NCBI GenBank assembly: GCA_030412945.1
Contig: JAUHJS010000006.1
Location: 124,001-188,000 of the forward strand
Length of the DNA: 64,000 bases
Direction of reading: 5' to 3'
DNA from: Shiella aurantiaca
GTDB lineage: Bacteria > Bacteroidota > Bacteroidia > Cytophagales > Cyclobacteriaceae
The notes beneath the pieces were generated by a model. The model saw nothing but the letters and a program-made list of their open reading frames with translations. It was not told the origin of the DNA and made no database searches. The translations under genes were made by a program, and so were the position numbers. Below, in pieces: positions 50,278-61,334 of this stretch. Every line of letters begins with the position of its first letter. Within the stretch, counting starts at the first letter, position 1.

Positions 50278-50556
50278 TTATCTTTTACCTTTATCTTTTT
50301 TAGCTACGTGTCCTTTGAAGGTTCTAGTAGGTGAAAATTCACCCAACTTATGACCTACCATGTTTTCCGTAACATATACAGGTATGAATTTATTGCCGTT
50401 ATGCACAGCGAATGTATGACCAACGAAATCAGGAGAAATCATAGATCTTCTTGACCAAGTTTTGATGACAGACTTCTTGCCTGACTCAGTCATTACGTCT
50501 ACTTTCTTTTCAAGACGGAAATCGATATACGGTCCTTTTTTTAACGAACGTGCCAT
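50278..50556 (-). CDS. rpsS: Ribosomal protein S19
   Basis: 92 residues: [40 protein letters not shown] and [12 protein letters not shown]. The start overlaps the rplB stop by one base. Confidence 0.99.
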   Translation of the reverse strand: MARSLKKGPYIDFRLEKKVDVMTESGKKSVIKTWSRRSMISPDFVGHTFAVHNGNKFIPVYVTENMVGHKLGEFSPTRTFKGHVAKKDKGKR

Positions 50557-51380
50557 TATTTCTTCCTTCTGCTAACAATGAAATTATTAGAATACTTTTT
50601 AGGAGTTCTGGTCTTTTTACCTTTAGCCAGTAATCCTTTTCTTGAACGTGGGTGACCACCGGATGATCTACCTTCACCACCACCCATTGGGTGATCCACA
50701 GGGTTCATTACTACCGCTCTAGTTCTAGGTCTTCTACCTAACCATCTATGTCTACCCGCCTTACCTAAGGTTTCGTTCATGTGGTCAGAATTAGATACAG
50801 TACCTACAGTAGCTAAACACTCGGTAAGCACCAATCTCATCTCGCCAGAAGGCAACTTAATAGTGGCATATTTACCGTCACGAGCTAAAAGCTGAGCATA
50901 AGAACCCGCGCTTCTGGCCATTGAACCACCTTTACCGGGTTTCAACTCAACGTTGTGAACAATAGTACCTAATGGGATATTAGCAAGAGGAAGTGTGTTT
51001 CCAACCTCAGGTGCAATTTCTCTACCTGAAATAACGGTTTGTCCTACTTTAATGCCTTCAGGGGCAATGATATAACTCTTAACACCATCTATATAATAGA
51101 TAAGCGCTACATAAGAGGTACGAGTAGGATCATATTCTACTGATTTTACAGTAGCAGGAATATCAAATCTATTTCTTTTGAAATCTACAACGCGGACTTT
51201 TTGTTTGTGACCACCACCGATGTAGCGCATGGTCATACGTCCGTCATTATTTCTACCACCCGACTTTTTACGAGTTACAAGTAATGATTTCTCAGGCGTT
51301 GCTGTGGTAATCTCAGCGAAAGCAGGAGCCGTTCTGAAACGGGTACCTGGGGTCATGGGTCTTAATTTCTTTATTGCCAT
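50556..51380 (-). CDS. rplB: Ribosomal protein L2
   Basis: 274 residues, standard length. [20 protein letters not shown] and the peptidyl-transferase loop [20 protein letters not shown] with its critical histidine are present. Peptidyl-transferase centre assembly. Confidence 0.99.
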   Translation of the reverse strand: MAIKKLRPMTPGTRFRTAPAFAEITTATPEKSLLVTRKKSGGRNNDGRMTMRYIGGGHKQKVRVVDFKRNRFDIPATVKSVEYDPTRTSYVALIYYIDGVKSYIIAPEGIKVGQTVISGREIAPEVGNTLPLANIPLGTIVHNVELKPGKGGSMARSAGSYAQLLARDGKYATIKLPSGEMRLVLTECLATVGTVSNSDHMNETLGKAGRHRWLGRRPRTRAVVMNPVDHPMGGGEGRSSGGHPRSRKGLLAKGKKTRTPKKYSNNFIVSRRKK

Positions 51381-51393
51381 CTCTCTAAATCAA

Positions 51394-51681
51394 TTAAATA
51401 CCACTATAAAAATCTATCACCTCACCCTGAGCTACAGTTACAATCGCCTTTTTGAAAGAGGCCGATTTACCAGAAATGATTCTGGCTTTTGTATAACGGG
51501 TTTTTACTTTTCCAGCATAGTACATAGTGTTTACATTCTCAACTGTAACACCGTACATGGTTTCAACGGCTCTTTTAATTTCTACTTTGTTGGCAGTTTT
51601 GGCTACAACGAAGCCATACTTTCCTTTTTCATTCAAAGCAGAAACCTTTTCAGTAACCAACGGCTTAATTAAAACGCTCAT
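51394..51681 (-). CDS. rplW: Ribosomal protein L23
   Basis: 95 residues: LIKPLVTEKVSALNEKGKYG and ANKVEIKRAVETMYGVTVEN. Exit-tunnel docking platform for trigger factor and SRP. Confidence 0.98.
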   Translation of the reverse strand: MSVLIKPLVTEKVSALNEKGKYGFVVAKTANKVEIKRAVETMYGVTVENVNTMYYAGKVKTRYTKARIISGKSASFKKAIVTVAQGEVIDFYSGI

Positions 51682-51685
51682 CGTA

Positions 51686-52312
51686 TTAGCTTAATAAGTT
51701 TTCAATCTTTTGTACTGAACTTTCTGCCAACATTAGGGTATCAGCATTAAGCAAATCGTAGGTGTTGATTGAATCAGCCGTTACAATTTTCGCGTTGCTA
51801 ATGTTCCTTCCTGACAGGTACACATTCTCATTAGTATCTCCTAGTACCAACAATGTCTTCTTATTATCTAAAGACAAAGCCTTAAGCACGTTAAGGTAAT
51901 TTTTGGTTTTTGGAGCTTCGAAAGTAAAATCTTCGATAACCATAATTTGGTTATCCTTTACTTTATAGGCTAGGGCAGACTTACGCGCTAGTTCTTTGGT
52001 CTTTTTGTTAAGCTTGAAACCATAGTCTCTTGGCTTAGGACCGAATACTCTACCACCCCCTCTAAACAAAGGTGACTTCATAGAACCCGCACGAGCTCCA
52101 CCTGTTCCTTTTTGTTTCTTCAGTTTCTTGGTAGTTCTAGCAATCTCTGCTCTCTCTTTAGACTTGTGCGTTCCTTGGCGCTGATTGGCCAAGATTTGCT
52201 TAACGTCTAAGTAAATGGCATGATCATTTGGCTCGATGCCAAAAATGTCGTCTGATAAATTGATTTTTTTACCAGAGGTTTCGCCATTAATCTTTTTTAC
52301 AGCAACTTCCAT
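51686..52312 (-). CDS. rplD: Ribosomal protein L4
   Basis: 208 residues. Tunnel loop [20 protein letters not shown] with [16 protein letters not shown]. In E. coli L4 represses its own operon; no leader of that type can be recognised here. Confidence 0.98.
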   Translation of the reverse strand: MEVAVKKINGETSGKKINLSDDIFGIEPNDHAIYLDVKQILANQRQGTHKSKERAEIARTTKKLKKQKGTGGARAGSMKSPLFRGGGRVFGPKPRDYGFKLNKKTKELARKSALAYKVKDNQIMVIEDFTFEAPKTKNYLNVLKALSLDNKKTLLVLGDTNENVYLSGRNISNAKIVTADSINTYDLLNADTLMLAESSVQKIENLLS

Positions 52313-52317
52313 TTTTC

Positions 52318-52950
52318 TTATTTCTCTAATACTACGTAAGAGTTCTTTGCTCCTGGCACAGATCCACTAACCAATACTAGGTTGTGCTCTGGCATTAATT
52401 TAATCACGCGAAGGTTTACCATCTTCACGCGGTCGCCACCGGTTCTTCCGGCCATGCGCATTCCTTTGAATACTCTTGAAGGGAATGAACAGGCACCGAT
52501 AGAACCCGGGTGTCTCTGACGGTTGTGCTGGCCGTGAGTTTGTCCACCCACACCACCAAAGCCATGTCTTTTAACAACACCTTGGAAACCTTTACCTTTT
52601 GAAGTTCCGATAGCATCCACGAAGTCACCTTCTACGAATACTTCTTCTACTTTTATCTCTCTTCCAAGTGTAACTCCACCTTCAAAGTCTACTCTGAAAT
52701 CGCGGAACTCTACCGTTTTGTGTTTAGGAGTAGTTCCAGCTTTCGCGAAGTGACCTTTGGCTGCACCAGAAGTTCTTTTTTCTTTTTTCTCTCCAAACCC
52801 CAACTGAATGGCATTGTAACCATCCGTGTCAACGTTCTTTATTTGTGTTACTACACAAGGACCTGTCTCTAAAACGGTACAAGCAATGTTTCGTCCATCA
52901 GGGCCGAAAACGCTGGTCATTCCGATTTTTTTGCCAATTATACCAGACAT
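52318..52950 (-). CDS. rplC: Ribosomal protein L3
   Basis: 210 residues: [20 protein letters not shown] and the central extension [20 protein letters not shown] with the usual methylated-Gln context. First gene of the long ribosomal transcript, because a terminator and a promoter separate it from rpsJ. Confidence 0.98.
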   Translation of the reverse strand: MSGIIGKKIGMTSVFGPDGRNIACTVLETGPCVVTQIKNVDTDGYNAIQLGFGEKKEKRTSGAAKGHFAKAGTTPKHKTVEFRDFRVDFEGGVTLGREIKVEEVFVEGDFVDAIGTSKGKGFQGVVKRHGFGGVGGQTHGQHNRQRHPGSIGACSFPSRVFKGMRMAGRTGGDRVKMVNLRVIKLMPEHNLVLVSGSVPGAKNSYVVLEK

Positions 52951-53011
52951 CTTTTGAAATATTTACGATGTTTTAATGCCTTAATTATCAAGACCTTTTT
53001 ACAAAGGACTG

Positions 53012-53041
53012 CAAAGATAGTGAATATTTTTAAGTAACAAA
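53012..53041 (-). promoter_or_regulatory. Promoter of the rplC-rplQ ribosomal operon
   Basis: On the minus strand: TTTG (-33), an 18-base spacer, then TATCTTTG, a full match to TTTG-N-TAnnTTTG. The rplC ATG lies about 60 bases downstream. Strongest promoter-like sequence in the window. Confidence 0.82.
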
Positions 53042-53082
53042 AAACTAAAACTTAATTTTTTGTGTTATCCATAGTCACATAA

Positions 53083-53111
53083 AAAAGAACCGGAGCGTGT
53101 CCGGTTCTTTT
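53083..53111 (-). terminator. Terminator of the rpsL-rpsG-fusA-rpsJ operon
   Basis: 12-bp stem AAAAGAACCGGA (53083-53094) with TCCGGTTCTTTT (53100-53111) and loop GCGTG; T tract on the minus strand, 22 bases after the rpsJ stop. Confidence 0.92.
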
Positions 53112-53132
53112 ATTTTTTTATGTAAAGAATCG

Positions 53133-53438
53133 TTAGACTTTGATTTCTACATCTACTCCACTAGGAAGCTCTAGTTTCATCAAAGCATCAACTGTCTTTG
53201 AGCTGTTTGAGTAGATATCTACCAAACGCTTATAAGTACAAAGTTGAAACTGCTCTCTTGACTTCTTGCTCACGTGTGGAGAGCGAAGTACAGTGAACTT
53301 TTCTTTTTCAGTAGGCAAAGGGATTGGACCGCTAACCACGGCTCCGGTAGCCTTAACCGCTCTAACGATTTTCTCTGAAGACTTATCTACCAGATTGTGA
53401 TCGTATGATTTTAGTTTAATTCTAATCTTCTGATTCAT
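53133..53438 (-). CDS. rpsJ: Ribosomal protein S10
   Basis: 101 residues: [40 protein letters not shown] and the conserved YKRLVDIY. It closes the str operon here instead of opening the S10 operon. Confidence 0.98.
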   Translation of the reverse strand: MNQKIRIKLKSYDHNLVDKSSEKIVRAVKATGAVVSGPIPLPTEKEKFTVLRSPHVSKKSREQFQLCTYKRLVDIYSNSSKTVDALMKLELPSGVDVEIKV

Positions 53439-53447
53439 GGTGTCTTA

Positions 53448-55544
53448 TTATTTAGCGCCCTTGGCTTTTGCAATAACGGCCTCAGCGATGTTATTAGGAA
53501 CCTGCTCGTAGTGTGAGAAAGTTAACGAAGCTGTAGCTCTACCTGAAGTGATAGTTCTCAAGTCGGTGATGTAACCGAACAACTCTGACAAAGGAACATC
53601 GGCTTTGATTACTTGAGCAACACCTTTGGTGTCCATACCTTTCATCAAACCTCTTCTTCTGTTCAAGTCGCCTGTTACCGGACCTGTATATTCATCAGGA
53701 GTAACTACGTCTACCGCCATGATTGGCTCAAGCAATACTGGGGCAGCTTTCTTAGCCGCTTCTTTATAACCCAAACGAGCAGCCATTTCAAATGACAAAG
53801 CATCTGAATCGACATCGTGGTATGAACCGTGGAAAATACGCACTTTCAAGCTGTCGATAGGATATCCTGCTAATGGACCATTGGCCATAGAAGCTTCGAA
53901 TCCTTTTTGGATTGCCGGAATGAATTCTTTAGGAATCACGCCACCCACAATACCGTTCACAAATTCAAGACCTGGCTTGCCATCTTCGCGAGGCATCATT
54001 TCAAACACGATATCGGCAAATTTACCTTTACCACCTGTTTGTTTTTTGTAAACCTCTTTGTGCTCAACAGCCTTAGTGATCATCTCTTTGTAAGCTACCT
54101 GAGGTGCACCTTGGTTCAACTCAACCTTGAATTCACGCTTCATACGGTCGATGATGATTTCCAAGTGAAGTTCACCCATACCTTTCAAGATAGTCTGACC
54201 CGTTTCGTGATCAGTTTCTACACGAAGGGTAGGATCTTCTTCTACCAATTTGGCAATCGCCATACCCATTTTATCTACGTCAGCTTGAGTTTTAGGCTCA
54301 ATAGCATAACCGATAACGGGCTCAGGGAATACCATAGATTCCAATACGATTTTGTTTTTCTCATCGCAAAGGGTATCTCCGGTTTTGATATCTTTAAAAC
54401 CTACAACAGCTCCAATATCTCCAGCTACCAAACGCTCAATTTGATTCTGCTTGTTAGCATGCATTTGGAAAATACGAGAGATACGTTCTTTCGATTCAGA
54501 ACGGGTGTTGTACACATAAGAACCAGACTCAAGGATTCCAGAGTACGCTCTTACGAAACACAAACGACCTACGAAAGGATCGGTAGCAATTTTGAAAGCC
54601 AAACCAGTGAAAGGCTCAGTCTCAGAAGGCTTACGAACAACTTCTTTATCAGTATCAGGGTTGATACCTACGATATTATCTCTATCAAGTGGTGAAGGCA
54701 ATAACTCCATTACGAAGTCAAGCATAGTCTGAACACCTTTGTTCTTGAAAGAAGAACCACATACCATTGGTACGATGGCCATATCAATAACGGCAGCGCG
54801 AAGAGCTTTAAGGATTTCTTCCTCGGAAATTGAGTTTGGATCCTCAAAGTATTTCTCCATTAAAGACTCGTCATATTCGGCAACGGCTTCAAGAAGTTTT
54901 TCTCTGTATTCCGCTACTTCTTCCACCATGTCTTCAGGAACCGGAACTACCTCATAGGTCATTCCTTTGTCTTCTTCATTCCAGATAATACCACGGTTGT
55001 TGATCAAGTCAACCACACCACGGAAAGTATCTTCAGCACCGATAGGTAATTGCAAAGGCACAGCTTTGCTACCCAACATTTCTTTTACTTGCTTACAAAC
55101 ATCAAGGAAGTTAGCTCCTGAACGGTCCATTTTGTTAACGAAACCGATACGAGCAACTTTATAGTTGTCAGCCAATCTCCAGTTAGTTTCAGACTGTGGC
55201 TCAACACCATCAACTGCACTAAACAAGAATACAAGACCATCCAATACACGAAGGGAACGGTTTACCTCTACGGTAAAATCCACGTGACCTGGAGTATCGA
55301 TGATGTTTACGTTGTATTTATTGTTTCTGTAGTTCCAAAATACGGTGGTAGCAGCAGAAGTAATAGTAATACCTCTTTCTTGCTCTTGCTCCATCCAGTC
55401 CATGGTAGCGGCACCATCGTGAACTTCACCGATTTTGTGACTCACACCGGCATAGTAAAGAATACGCTCAGTGGTTGTCGTTTTACCGGCATCAATGTGC
55501 GCGGCAATACCAATATTTCTAGTAAGTTTTAAATCTCTTGCCAT
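53448..55544 (-). CDS. fusA: Elongation factor G
   Basis: 698 residues, all five domains. G1 [16 protein letters not shown]3 [10 protein letters not shown]4 NKMDRSGA; domain IV and V complete. Drives translocation. No tuf gene follows it, contrary to E. coli. Confidence 0.98.
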   Translation of the reverse strand: MARDLKLTRNIGIAAHIDAGKTTTTERILYYAGVSHKIGEVHDGAATMDWMEQEQERGITITSAATTVFWNYRNNKYNVNIIDTPGHVDFTVEVNRSLRVLDGLVFLFSAVDGVEPQSETNWRLADNYKVARIGFVNKMDRSGANFLDVCKQVKEMLGSKAVPLQLPIGAEDTFRGVVDLINNRGIIWNEEDKGMTYEVVPVPEDMVEEVAEYREKLLEAVAEYDESLMEKYFEDPNSISEEEILKALRAAVIDMAIVPMVCGSSFKNKGVQTMLDFVMELLPSPLDRDNIVGINPDTDKEVVRKPSETEPFTGLAFKIATDPFVGRLCFVRAYSGILESGSYVYNTRSESKERISRIFQMHANKQNQIERLVAGDIGAVVGFKDIKTGDTLCDEKNKIVLESMVFPEPVIGYAIEPKTQADVDKMGMAIAKLVEEDPTLRVETDHETGQTILKGMGELHLEIIIDRMKREFKVELNQGAPQVAYKEMITKAVEHKEVYKKQTGGKGKFADIVFEMMPREDGKPGLEFVNGIVGGVIPKEFIPAIQKGFEASMANGPLAGYPIDSLKVRIFHGSYHDVDSDALSFEMAARLGYKEAAKKAAPVLLEPIMAVDVVTPDEYTGPVTGDLNRRRGLMKGMDTKGVAQVIKADVPLSELFGYITDLRTITSGRATASLTFSHYEQVPNNIAEAVIAKAKGAK

Positions 55545-55555
55545 TGTATAGCTAA

Positions 55556-56023
55556 TTAGAATCTAAAGTGAGAGAACGCTTTGTTTGCCTCAGCCATTCT
55601 ATGGGTATCATCCTTCTTCTTGATGGCAGCGCCTTCACCTTTCGATGCAGCAACGATTTCACCAGCCAATTTCTCCATCATCGTCTTCTCCCCTCTTGAT
55701 CTGGCGTATTTGATCATCCATTTGATACCTAGAGACGTCTTTCTTTCAGGACGAACCTCAGTAGGAACCTGGAAAGTTGCTCCACCCACTCTACGGCTTT
55801 TTACTTCCACGGCAGGCATCACATTATTCAAGGCTTTTTTCCAAACTTCAAGACCATTCTCGCCTGTTCTCTTTTCTACCAATGCCACGGCATCATAGAA
55901 AATGTTGTAGGCAATACTCTTCTTCCCGTCATACATTAAATAGTTCACGAACTTTGTCACCAAAGTATCTTGGAACTTTGGATCGGGAAGAACATATCTC
56001 TTCTTTGGTTTTGCTTTCCTCAT
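55556..56023 (-). CDS. rpsG: Ribosomal protein S7
   Basis: 155 residues: [40 protein letters not shown] and [20 protein letters not shown]. 30S head nucleator. Confidence 0.99.
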   Translation of the reverse strand: MRKAKPKKRYVLPDPKFQDTLVTKFVNYLMYDGKKSIAYNIFYDAVALVEKRTGENGLEVWKKALNNVMPAVEVKSRRVGGATFQVPTEVRPERKTSLGIKWMIKYARSRGEKTMMEKLAGEIVAASKGEGAAIKKKDDTHRMAEANKAFSHFRF

Positions 56024-56037
56024 TTATGTAATAATTA

Positions 56038-56448
56038 TTATTTTTTCTTTCCTTTTGTAGGAGCTGCAGCTTGACCTGGCTTAGGACGCTTAGCACCATA
56101 TTTAGAACGAGACTGTAATCTTCCGCTCACTCCGGCTGTATCTAAAGCACCACGCACGATGTGATAACGTACACCTGGCAAATCTTTCACCCTGCCACCT
56201 CTGATCAATACGATAGAGTGTTCTTGCAGATTGTGACCTTCACCTGGAATGTAGGCGTTCACCTCTTTACCATTGGTTAATCTCACCCTCGCTACTTTTC
56301 TCATAGCTGAGTTAGGTTTCTTTGGTGTAGTAGTATACACTCTGGTACATACGCCTCTTCTTTGAGGGCAAGAGTCCAAAGCTGGAGACTTTGACTTAGA
56401 AGTCAATTCTGTTCTACCTTTTCTTACTAATTGCTGTATAGTAGGCAT
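56038..56448 (-). CDS. rpsL: Ribosomal protein S12
   Basis: 136 residues: [38 protein letters not shown] and [16 protein letters not shown]. The lysines linked to streptomycin response in other species (PKKPNSA; second site in the region around [11 protein letters not shown]) have the usual wild-type residues as far as can be judged. First gene of the str operon. Confidence 0.99.
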   Translation of the reverse strand: MPTIQQLVRKGRTELTSKSKSPALDSCPQRRGVCTRVYTTTPKKPNSAMRKVARVRLTNGKEVNAYIPGEGHNLQEHSIVLIRGGRVKDLPGVRYHIVRGALDTAGVSGRLQSRSKYGAKRPKPGQAAAPTKGKKK

Positions 56449-56493
56449 TTATACTAAATTTAATCTTTATTGCACACTAGATTTTTGGGATTG

Positions 56494-56525
56494 CAAAGGT
56501 ATACAAATACATAGTTACAAGCAAA
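56494..56525 (-). promoter_or_regulatory. Promoter of rpsL-rpsG-fusA-rpsJ
   Basis: Minus strand: TTTG, a 20-base spacer, then TACCTTTG, a full consensus match, 46 bases before the rpsL ATG. Confidence 0.78.
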
Positions 56526-56561
56526 CACTTGGTAAATAATTCTTTAGCCTTTACAAAAATA

Positions 56562-56591
56562 AAAGACGAGGGACGTGAATCCCCCGTCTTT
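56562..56591 (-). terminator. Terminator of rpoB-rpoC-DUF3467
   Basis: 12-bp stem with one mismatch (AAAGACGAGGGA at 56562-56573, TCCCCCGTCTTT at 56580-56591), six-base loop, followed by T residues on the minus strand. Confidence 0.85.
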
Positions 56592-56610
56592 GTCTTATGA
56601 ATATTTCCTA

Positions 56611-56940
56611 TTAAGCTTCCCCTATGCTTCCTCCGAAGTTCATCGGAAACTTAGGCGCCTCGTCCGATTGCTTAATGGGGCCGAAGTTGTCTTCGTACTT
56701 TTTAATGTTATCCTTAAGAGCCGCTAACAGTCGCTTAGCATGCTCAGGGGTAATCACAATACGAGATTTCACTTTGGCCTTAGGTACACCGGGCATCAAG
56801 CGAATAAAATCAATCACAAACTCTCCATTGGAGTGAGCAATCATGGCCAAATTGGAATAAATCCCTTCCGCAATTTCTTCGGTAAGTTCAATATTGATTT
56901 GGTTTTGATTACCAGGTTTGTTCTTTACCTCGTCCGCCAT
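56611..56940 (-). CDS. DUF3467-family protein
   Basis: 109 residues, no signal peptide. Recognised by QINIELTEEIAEGIYSNLAM, EFVIDFIRLMPGVPKAKVKS and ITPEHAKRLLAALKDNIKKY. It starts two bases after the rpoC stop and ends at the operon terminator, so it is cotranscribed with RNA polymerase genes. Function unknown. Confidence 0.88.
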   Translation of the reverse strand: MADEVKNKPGNQNQINIELTEEIAEGIYSNLAMIAHSNGEFVIDFIRLMPGVPKAKVKSRIVITPEHAKRLLAALKDNIKKYEDNFGPIKQSDEAPKFPMNFGGSIGEA

Positions 56941-56942
56941 GA

Positions 56943-59900
56943 TTATTTAGCTAGTTCTTTCTTCTTCTGGAACTCTTCGCGAGAAGCTACCAAGGCATCG
57001 TACTCTTCTTTCGAACCTACGATGTTGTCATGGAATCTGCGTACGCCTGTACCAGCTGGTATTAGGTGACCTACGATTACGTTCTCTTTCAAGCCCATTA
57101 GATAATCCGCTTTACCACGAATAGAAGCCTCGCTAAGCACTTTGGTTGTCTCCTGGAAGGAGGCAGCCGAAATGAAGCTTTCAGTTCCTAAGGAAGCCTG
57201 CGTGATACCTTGAAGCGTTGGCTGCGATACGGCTGCATCTGCATCACGTACCGTTACCAGCTTCATATCCTTACGCTTAAGCATAGAGTTCTCGTCTCTT
57301 AGCTTACGAGCAGTAATGATCATACCCGGCTTCATGGTAGCAGAATCACCAGCCTCGGTTACTACTTTCTTGTCAAGGATATTATCGTTCTCGTTACGGA
57401 AAACAAACTTATCTACCACTTGGCCTGGCAAGAAATTGGTATCACCTGGTTCAATGATTTCCACTTTCTGCATCATCTGGCTTACGATCGCCTCAATGTG
57501 CTTATCGTTGATTTTTACCCCTTGTAAGCGGTAAACCTCTTGGATTTCATTTACTAGATATTCTTGTACGGCAGTTGGTCCTTTGATACTCAAGATATCC
57601 GATGGCGTAATAGCACCATCTGACAATGGCATACCGGCTCTCACGAAGTCATTGTCCTGCACAAGGATGTGCTTAGACAAAGGCACCATGTAGCGCTTCT
57701 TCACTCCGTCTTTCGACTCGATAAAGATTTCGCGGTTACCACGCTTGATACCACCATAAGTTACCACACCGTCAATCTCAGACACAACGGCTGGATTGGA
57801 TGGATTACGTGCTTCGAAAAGTTCGGTTACACGTGGAAGACCACCCGTGATGTCACGTGATTTACCCATTGTACGAGGAATCTTAGCCAGTACTTGACCA
57901 GATTTAATGACCTCGCCATTGTCTACTGACAAGTGAGCACCCACTGGGATGCTGTACGATTTAGAATCGTTTTTGCTCACCACCACAATGGCAGGGTTTT
58001 TAGTTTTATCCTTGGTATCAACGATAACTTTCTCACGGTGACCTGTCTGCTCATCGGATTCCTCACGGTAGGTAATACCTTCTTCGATAGCATCGAATTC
58101 AACTTTACCATCAAATTCTGAAAGAATTACCGCGTTGTATGGATCCCAATAACACAAGTCATCTCCTTTTTTCACTTTATCACCTTCCTTCACTTGAAGA
58201 AAAGCACCATAAGGTACGTGGTTGCTGATTAAGGTCTTGCCGGATTTCTCATCCACAATCTTAATTTCACCCGAACGACCCATTACGATGTTTACTTTTT
58301 CGCCTTCGTCATTGGTAGTGGTAATACTGCGAAGCTCTTCGAACTGTACAGTTCCTTCAAACTTAGCCTTAATCTTTGCCTCTACGGCAATGTTAGAAGC
58401 AGTACCACCCACGTGGAAGGTACGAAGCGTAAGCTGAGTACCAGGCTCACCGATTGACTGTGCGGCAATAACACCTACAGCCTCTCCGATTTCAGCCATT
58501 CTACCAGTAGAAAGGTTTCTTCCGTAGCACTTCGCGCAAGTACCCTGACGAGTCTCGCAAGTAAGTACCGAACGAATCTCTACTTCTTCAATACCACTAG
58601 CTTCTACTTTAGCTGCCAGTTCTTCGGTAATCTCAATACCTGCTTCCAAGATAAGTGCATCACTTACCGGATCGTACACATCATGTACAGATACACGACC
58701 AAGAATACGCTCAGCAAGCGGCTCTACTACTTCTTCGTTATCTTTCAAAGCAGTAACTACAATACCACGAAGGGTACCACAGTCAGCTTCATTTACAATT
58801 ACATCTTGTGCTACGTCAACCAACCTACGAGTTAAATAACCCGCATCGGCAGTTTTCAAAGCGGTATCGGCCAAACCTTTACGGGCACCGTGAGTAGAGA
58901 TAAAGTACTCGATTACGTCCAGACCTTCTTTAAAGTTAGAAAGAATCGGGTTTTCGATAATCTCACCTACTGAACCTTGTAGGTTTTTCTGTGGCTTCGC
59001 CATCAAACCTCTCATACCACCCAGCTGACGAATCTGCTCTCTAGAACCACGGGCTCCTGAGTGCATCATCATATAGATAGAGTTAAATCCTTGCTGATCT
59101 TCCTCCAACTGCGTCATTAGGGTATTGGTAATTTGCGAGTTGATACGTGTCCAGATATCAATTACTTGGTTGTAACGTTCGTTATCGGTGATAAGACCCA
59201 TCAAGTAGTTATTCCACACTACGTCTACCTCTTGCTTGGCTTGCTCAATTAGTGTGTTTTTCGACTCAGGAATCATCACATCATTCAGACCCATAGAAAG
59301 ACCACCTTTATAGGCCGACTGGAATCCAAGTTCTTTGATATCATCCAAGAATTTAGCCGTTTTAGAAATACCAGCAATCTTGAATACCATAGAGATAATC
59401 TGCTGTAATTTCTTCTTAGTCAATAGCTCGTTTACGTAGCCAACTTCTTCAGGAACTAGTTCATTGAATAACACACGACCAGCAACTGTTTCGATAAGCT
59501 TGGTTTCAAGCGAGTTATCTTCATTTCTTACCTTAGCACGCACCTTAATAAATGCATGCTTAGACAAACGGCCTTCGTTGATAGCTATTACTACTTCCTG
59601 CGCGCTGTAGAAAGTCATTCCTTCACCAATAATTGGGTGCTCAGGCGTTGATCTTCTTCCTTTTGACACGTAGTACAGACCAAGAACCATGTCTTGAGAA
59701 GGTACGGCAATAGGTGCTCCGTTGGCAGGGTTCAAAATGTTATGAGAAGAAAGCATCAATAAAGAAGCTTCCAAAATCGCTTCATGACCTAGCGGCACGT
59801 GAACGGCCATCTGGTCACCGTCAAAGTCAGCGTTGAAGGCGGTACACACTAATGGGTGCAACTGAATCGCTTTACCTTCGATTAGTTTAGGTTGGAAAGC

Positions 59901-61247
59901 CTGAATACCTAGTCGGTGAAGCGTTGGGGCACGGTTTAGCAATACCGGGTGTCCTTTCAATACATTTTCAAGGATATCCCAAACTACAGGATCTTTTCTG
60001 TCAACGATTTTCTTGGCAGATTTTACGGTCTTAACGATACCTCTTTCAATCAATTTGCGGATAACAAATGGCTTGAATAGTTCGGCAGCCATATCCTTAG
60101 GAAGACCGCACTCGTGCAGTTTCAATTCAGGACCTACTACAATTACCGAACGACCGGAATAATCCACACGCTTACCAAGCAAGTTTTGACGGAAACGTCC
60201 TTGCTTACCTTTCAGCATGTCGCTCAAAGACTTAAGCGCACGGTTACCATCCGAACGAACGGCATTTACTTTACGTGAGTTATCGAATAGTGAATCTACC
60301 GCTTCTTGAAGCATACGCTTCTCATTACGTAGAATTACCTCAGGCGCTTTGATATCAATAAGTCGCTTCAAGCGGTTGTTACGGATAATCACACGTCTGT
60401 ACAAATCATTCAAATCAGAAGTAGCAAAACGACCACCATCCAAAGGTACAAGCGGACGCAATTCCGGTGGAATTACAGGTACCATCTTGATAATCATCCA
60501 CTCAGGCTTGTTCTCAATGCGTGTTTGCGCATCGCGGAAAGCTTCTACTACTTTCAAACGCTTCAAGGCCTCGGCCTTTCTTTGCTGAGAAGTATCAGTG
60601 GCGGCTTGGTGACGTAGGCTGTATGACAAATCATCTAATTTCAAACGAGAAAGAAGCATTTCTAAAGCTTCGGCTCCCATTTTAGCGATGAATTTGTTCG
60701 GATCTTCGTCATCCAACATCTGGTTTTCACGAGGAAGTTTGTCAATAATGTCCAAATACTCATCCTCGGTCAAGAAATCTAGATACGAGATACCGTCTTC
60801 GGCCTTAATACCCGGCTGAACAACGGCATATCTTTCGTAATAGATGATTTGATCCAATTTCTTGGTAGGCAGGCCTAGCAAGTAACCGATTTTGTTAGGC
60901 AAAGAACGGAAATACCAAATGTGAGCCACAGGTACTACCAATTCGATGTGCCCCATGCGCTCGCGTCTTACCTTTTTCTCGGTAACCTCTACCCCGCAAC
61001 GGTCACAAATAATGCCTTTGTAACGAATTCTTTTATATTTCCCGCAATGACATTCCCAATCTTTCACAGGTCCGAAAATGCGCTCGCAGAACAAACCGCC
61101 CATTTCAGGCTTGTAGGTTCTGTAGTTGATTGTTTCCGGCTGTGTTACTTCCCCATGCGAGCTCTCTAAGATTGACTCAGGAGAAGCAAGGCTAATGGTA
61201 ACTTTTGAAAAGTCAGTGTTGATTTTTTTATTTTTCTTAAATGCCAT
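56943..61247 (-). CDS. rpoC: RNA polymerase beta' subunit
   Basis: 1434 residues, complete. N-terminal zinc site [20 protein letters not shown] (~66-86), catalytic NADFDGDQ (~residue 470) binding the active-site Mg, second zinc cysteines around [16 protein letters not shown], and the conserved C-terminal region [20 protein letters not shown]. Forms the catalytic core with beta. Confidence 0.99.
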   Translation of the reverse strand: MAFKKNKKINTDFSKVTISLASPESILESSHGEVTQPETINYRTYKPEMGGLFCERIFGPVKDWECHCGKYKRIRYKGIICDRCGVEVTEKKVRRERMGHIELVVPVAHIWYFRSLPNKIGYLLGLPTKKLDQIIYYERYAVVQPGIKAEDGISYLDFLTEDEYLDIIDKLPRENQMLDDEDPNKFIAKMGAEALEMLLSRLKLDDLSYSLRHQAATDTSQQRKAEALKRLKVVEAFRDAQTRIENKPEWMIIKMVPVIPPELRPLVPLDGGRFATSDLNDLYRRVIIRNNRLKRLIDIKAPEVILRNEKRMLQEAVDSLFDNSRKVNAVRSDGNRALKSLSDMLKGKQGRFRQNLLGKRVDYSGRSVIVVGPELKLHECGLPKDMAAELFKPFVIRKLIERGIVKTVKSAKKIVDRKDPVVWDILENVLKGHPVLLNRAPTLHRLGIQAFQPKLIEGKAIQLHPLVCTAFNADFDGDQMAVHVPLGHEAILEASLLMLSSHNILNPANGAPIAVPSQDMVLGLYYVSKGRRSTPEHPIIGEGMTFYSAQEVVIAINEGRLSKHAFIKVRAKVRNEDNSLETKLIETVAGRVLFNELVPEEVGYVNELLTKKKLQQIISMVFKIAGISKTAKFLDDIKELGFQSAYKGGLSMGLNDVMIPESKNTLIEQAKQEVDVVWNNYLMGLITDNERYNQVIDIWTRINSQITNTLMTQLEEDQQGFNSIYMMMHSGARGSREQIRQLGGMRGLMAKPQKNLQGSVGEIIENPILSNFKEGLDVIEYFISTHGARKGLADTALKTADAGYLTRRLVDVAQDVIVNEADCGTLRGIVVTALKDNEEVVEPLAERILGRVSVHDVYDPVSDALILEAGIEITEELAAKVEASGIEEVEIRSVLTCETRQGTCAKCYGRNLSTGRMAEIGEAVGVIAAQSIGEPGTQLTLRTFHVGGTASNIAVEAKIKAKFEGTVQFEELRSITTTNDEGEKVNIVMGRSGEIKIVDEKSGKTLISNHVPYGAFLQVKEGDKVKKGDDLCYWDPYNAVILSEFDGKVEFDAIEEGITYREESDEQTGHREKVIVDTKDKTKNPAIVVVSKNDSKSYSIPVGAHLSVDNGEVIKSGQVLAKIPRTMGKSRDITGGLPRVTELFEARNPSNPAVVSEIDGVVTYGGIKRGNREIFIESKDGVKKRYMVPLSKHILVQDNDFVRAGMPLSDGAITPSDILSIKGPTAVQEYLVNEIQEVYRLQGVKINDKHIEAIVSQMMQKVEIIEPGDTNFLPGQVVDKFVFRNENDNILDKKVVTEAGDSATMKPGMIITARKLRDENSMLKRKDMKLVTVRDADAAVSQPTLQGITQASLGTESFISAASFQETTKVLSEASIRGKADYLMGLKENVIVGHLIPAGTGVRRFHDNIVGSKEEYDALVASREEFQKKKELAK

Positions 61248-61293
61248 CTTCTTTTTCTTTGATGATGTGTATATGCACTGATATAGTTAAAGC

Positions 61294-61322
61294 ATGCAGA
61301 AGCTGGTGCTCAGCTCCTGCAT
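61294..61322 (-). promoter_or_regulatory. Strong hairpin in the rpoB-rpoC spacer
   Basis: 12-bp stem ATGCAGAAGCTG (61294-61305) with CAGCTCCTGCAT (61311-61322), one position not Watson-Crick (a G-U pair in the minus-strand RNA), five-base loop. It begins 13 bases past the rpoB stop and has no T tract, so it looks like a processing or stability element. Confidence 0.5.
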
Positions 61323-61334
61323 ACCGAACGGGAT

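Noticed and set aside
53061-53080. TTATCCATA, resembling a DnaA box
   Set aside because: A single imperfect copy in a spacer; expected by chance.
53907-54695. 262-codon open frame on the plus strand
   Set aside because: Antisense to fusA; composition reflects the codons of EF-G on the other strand.
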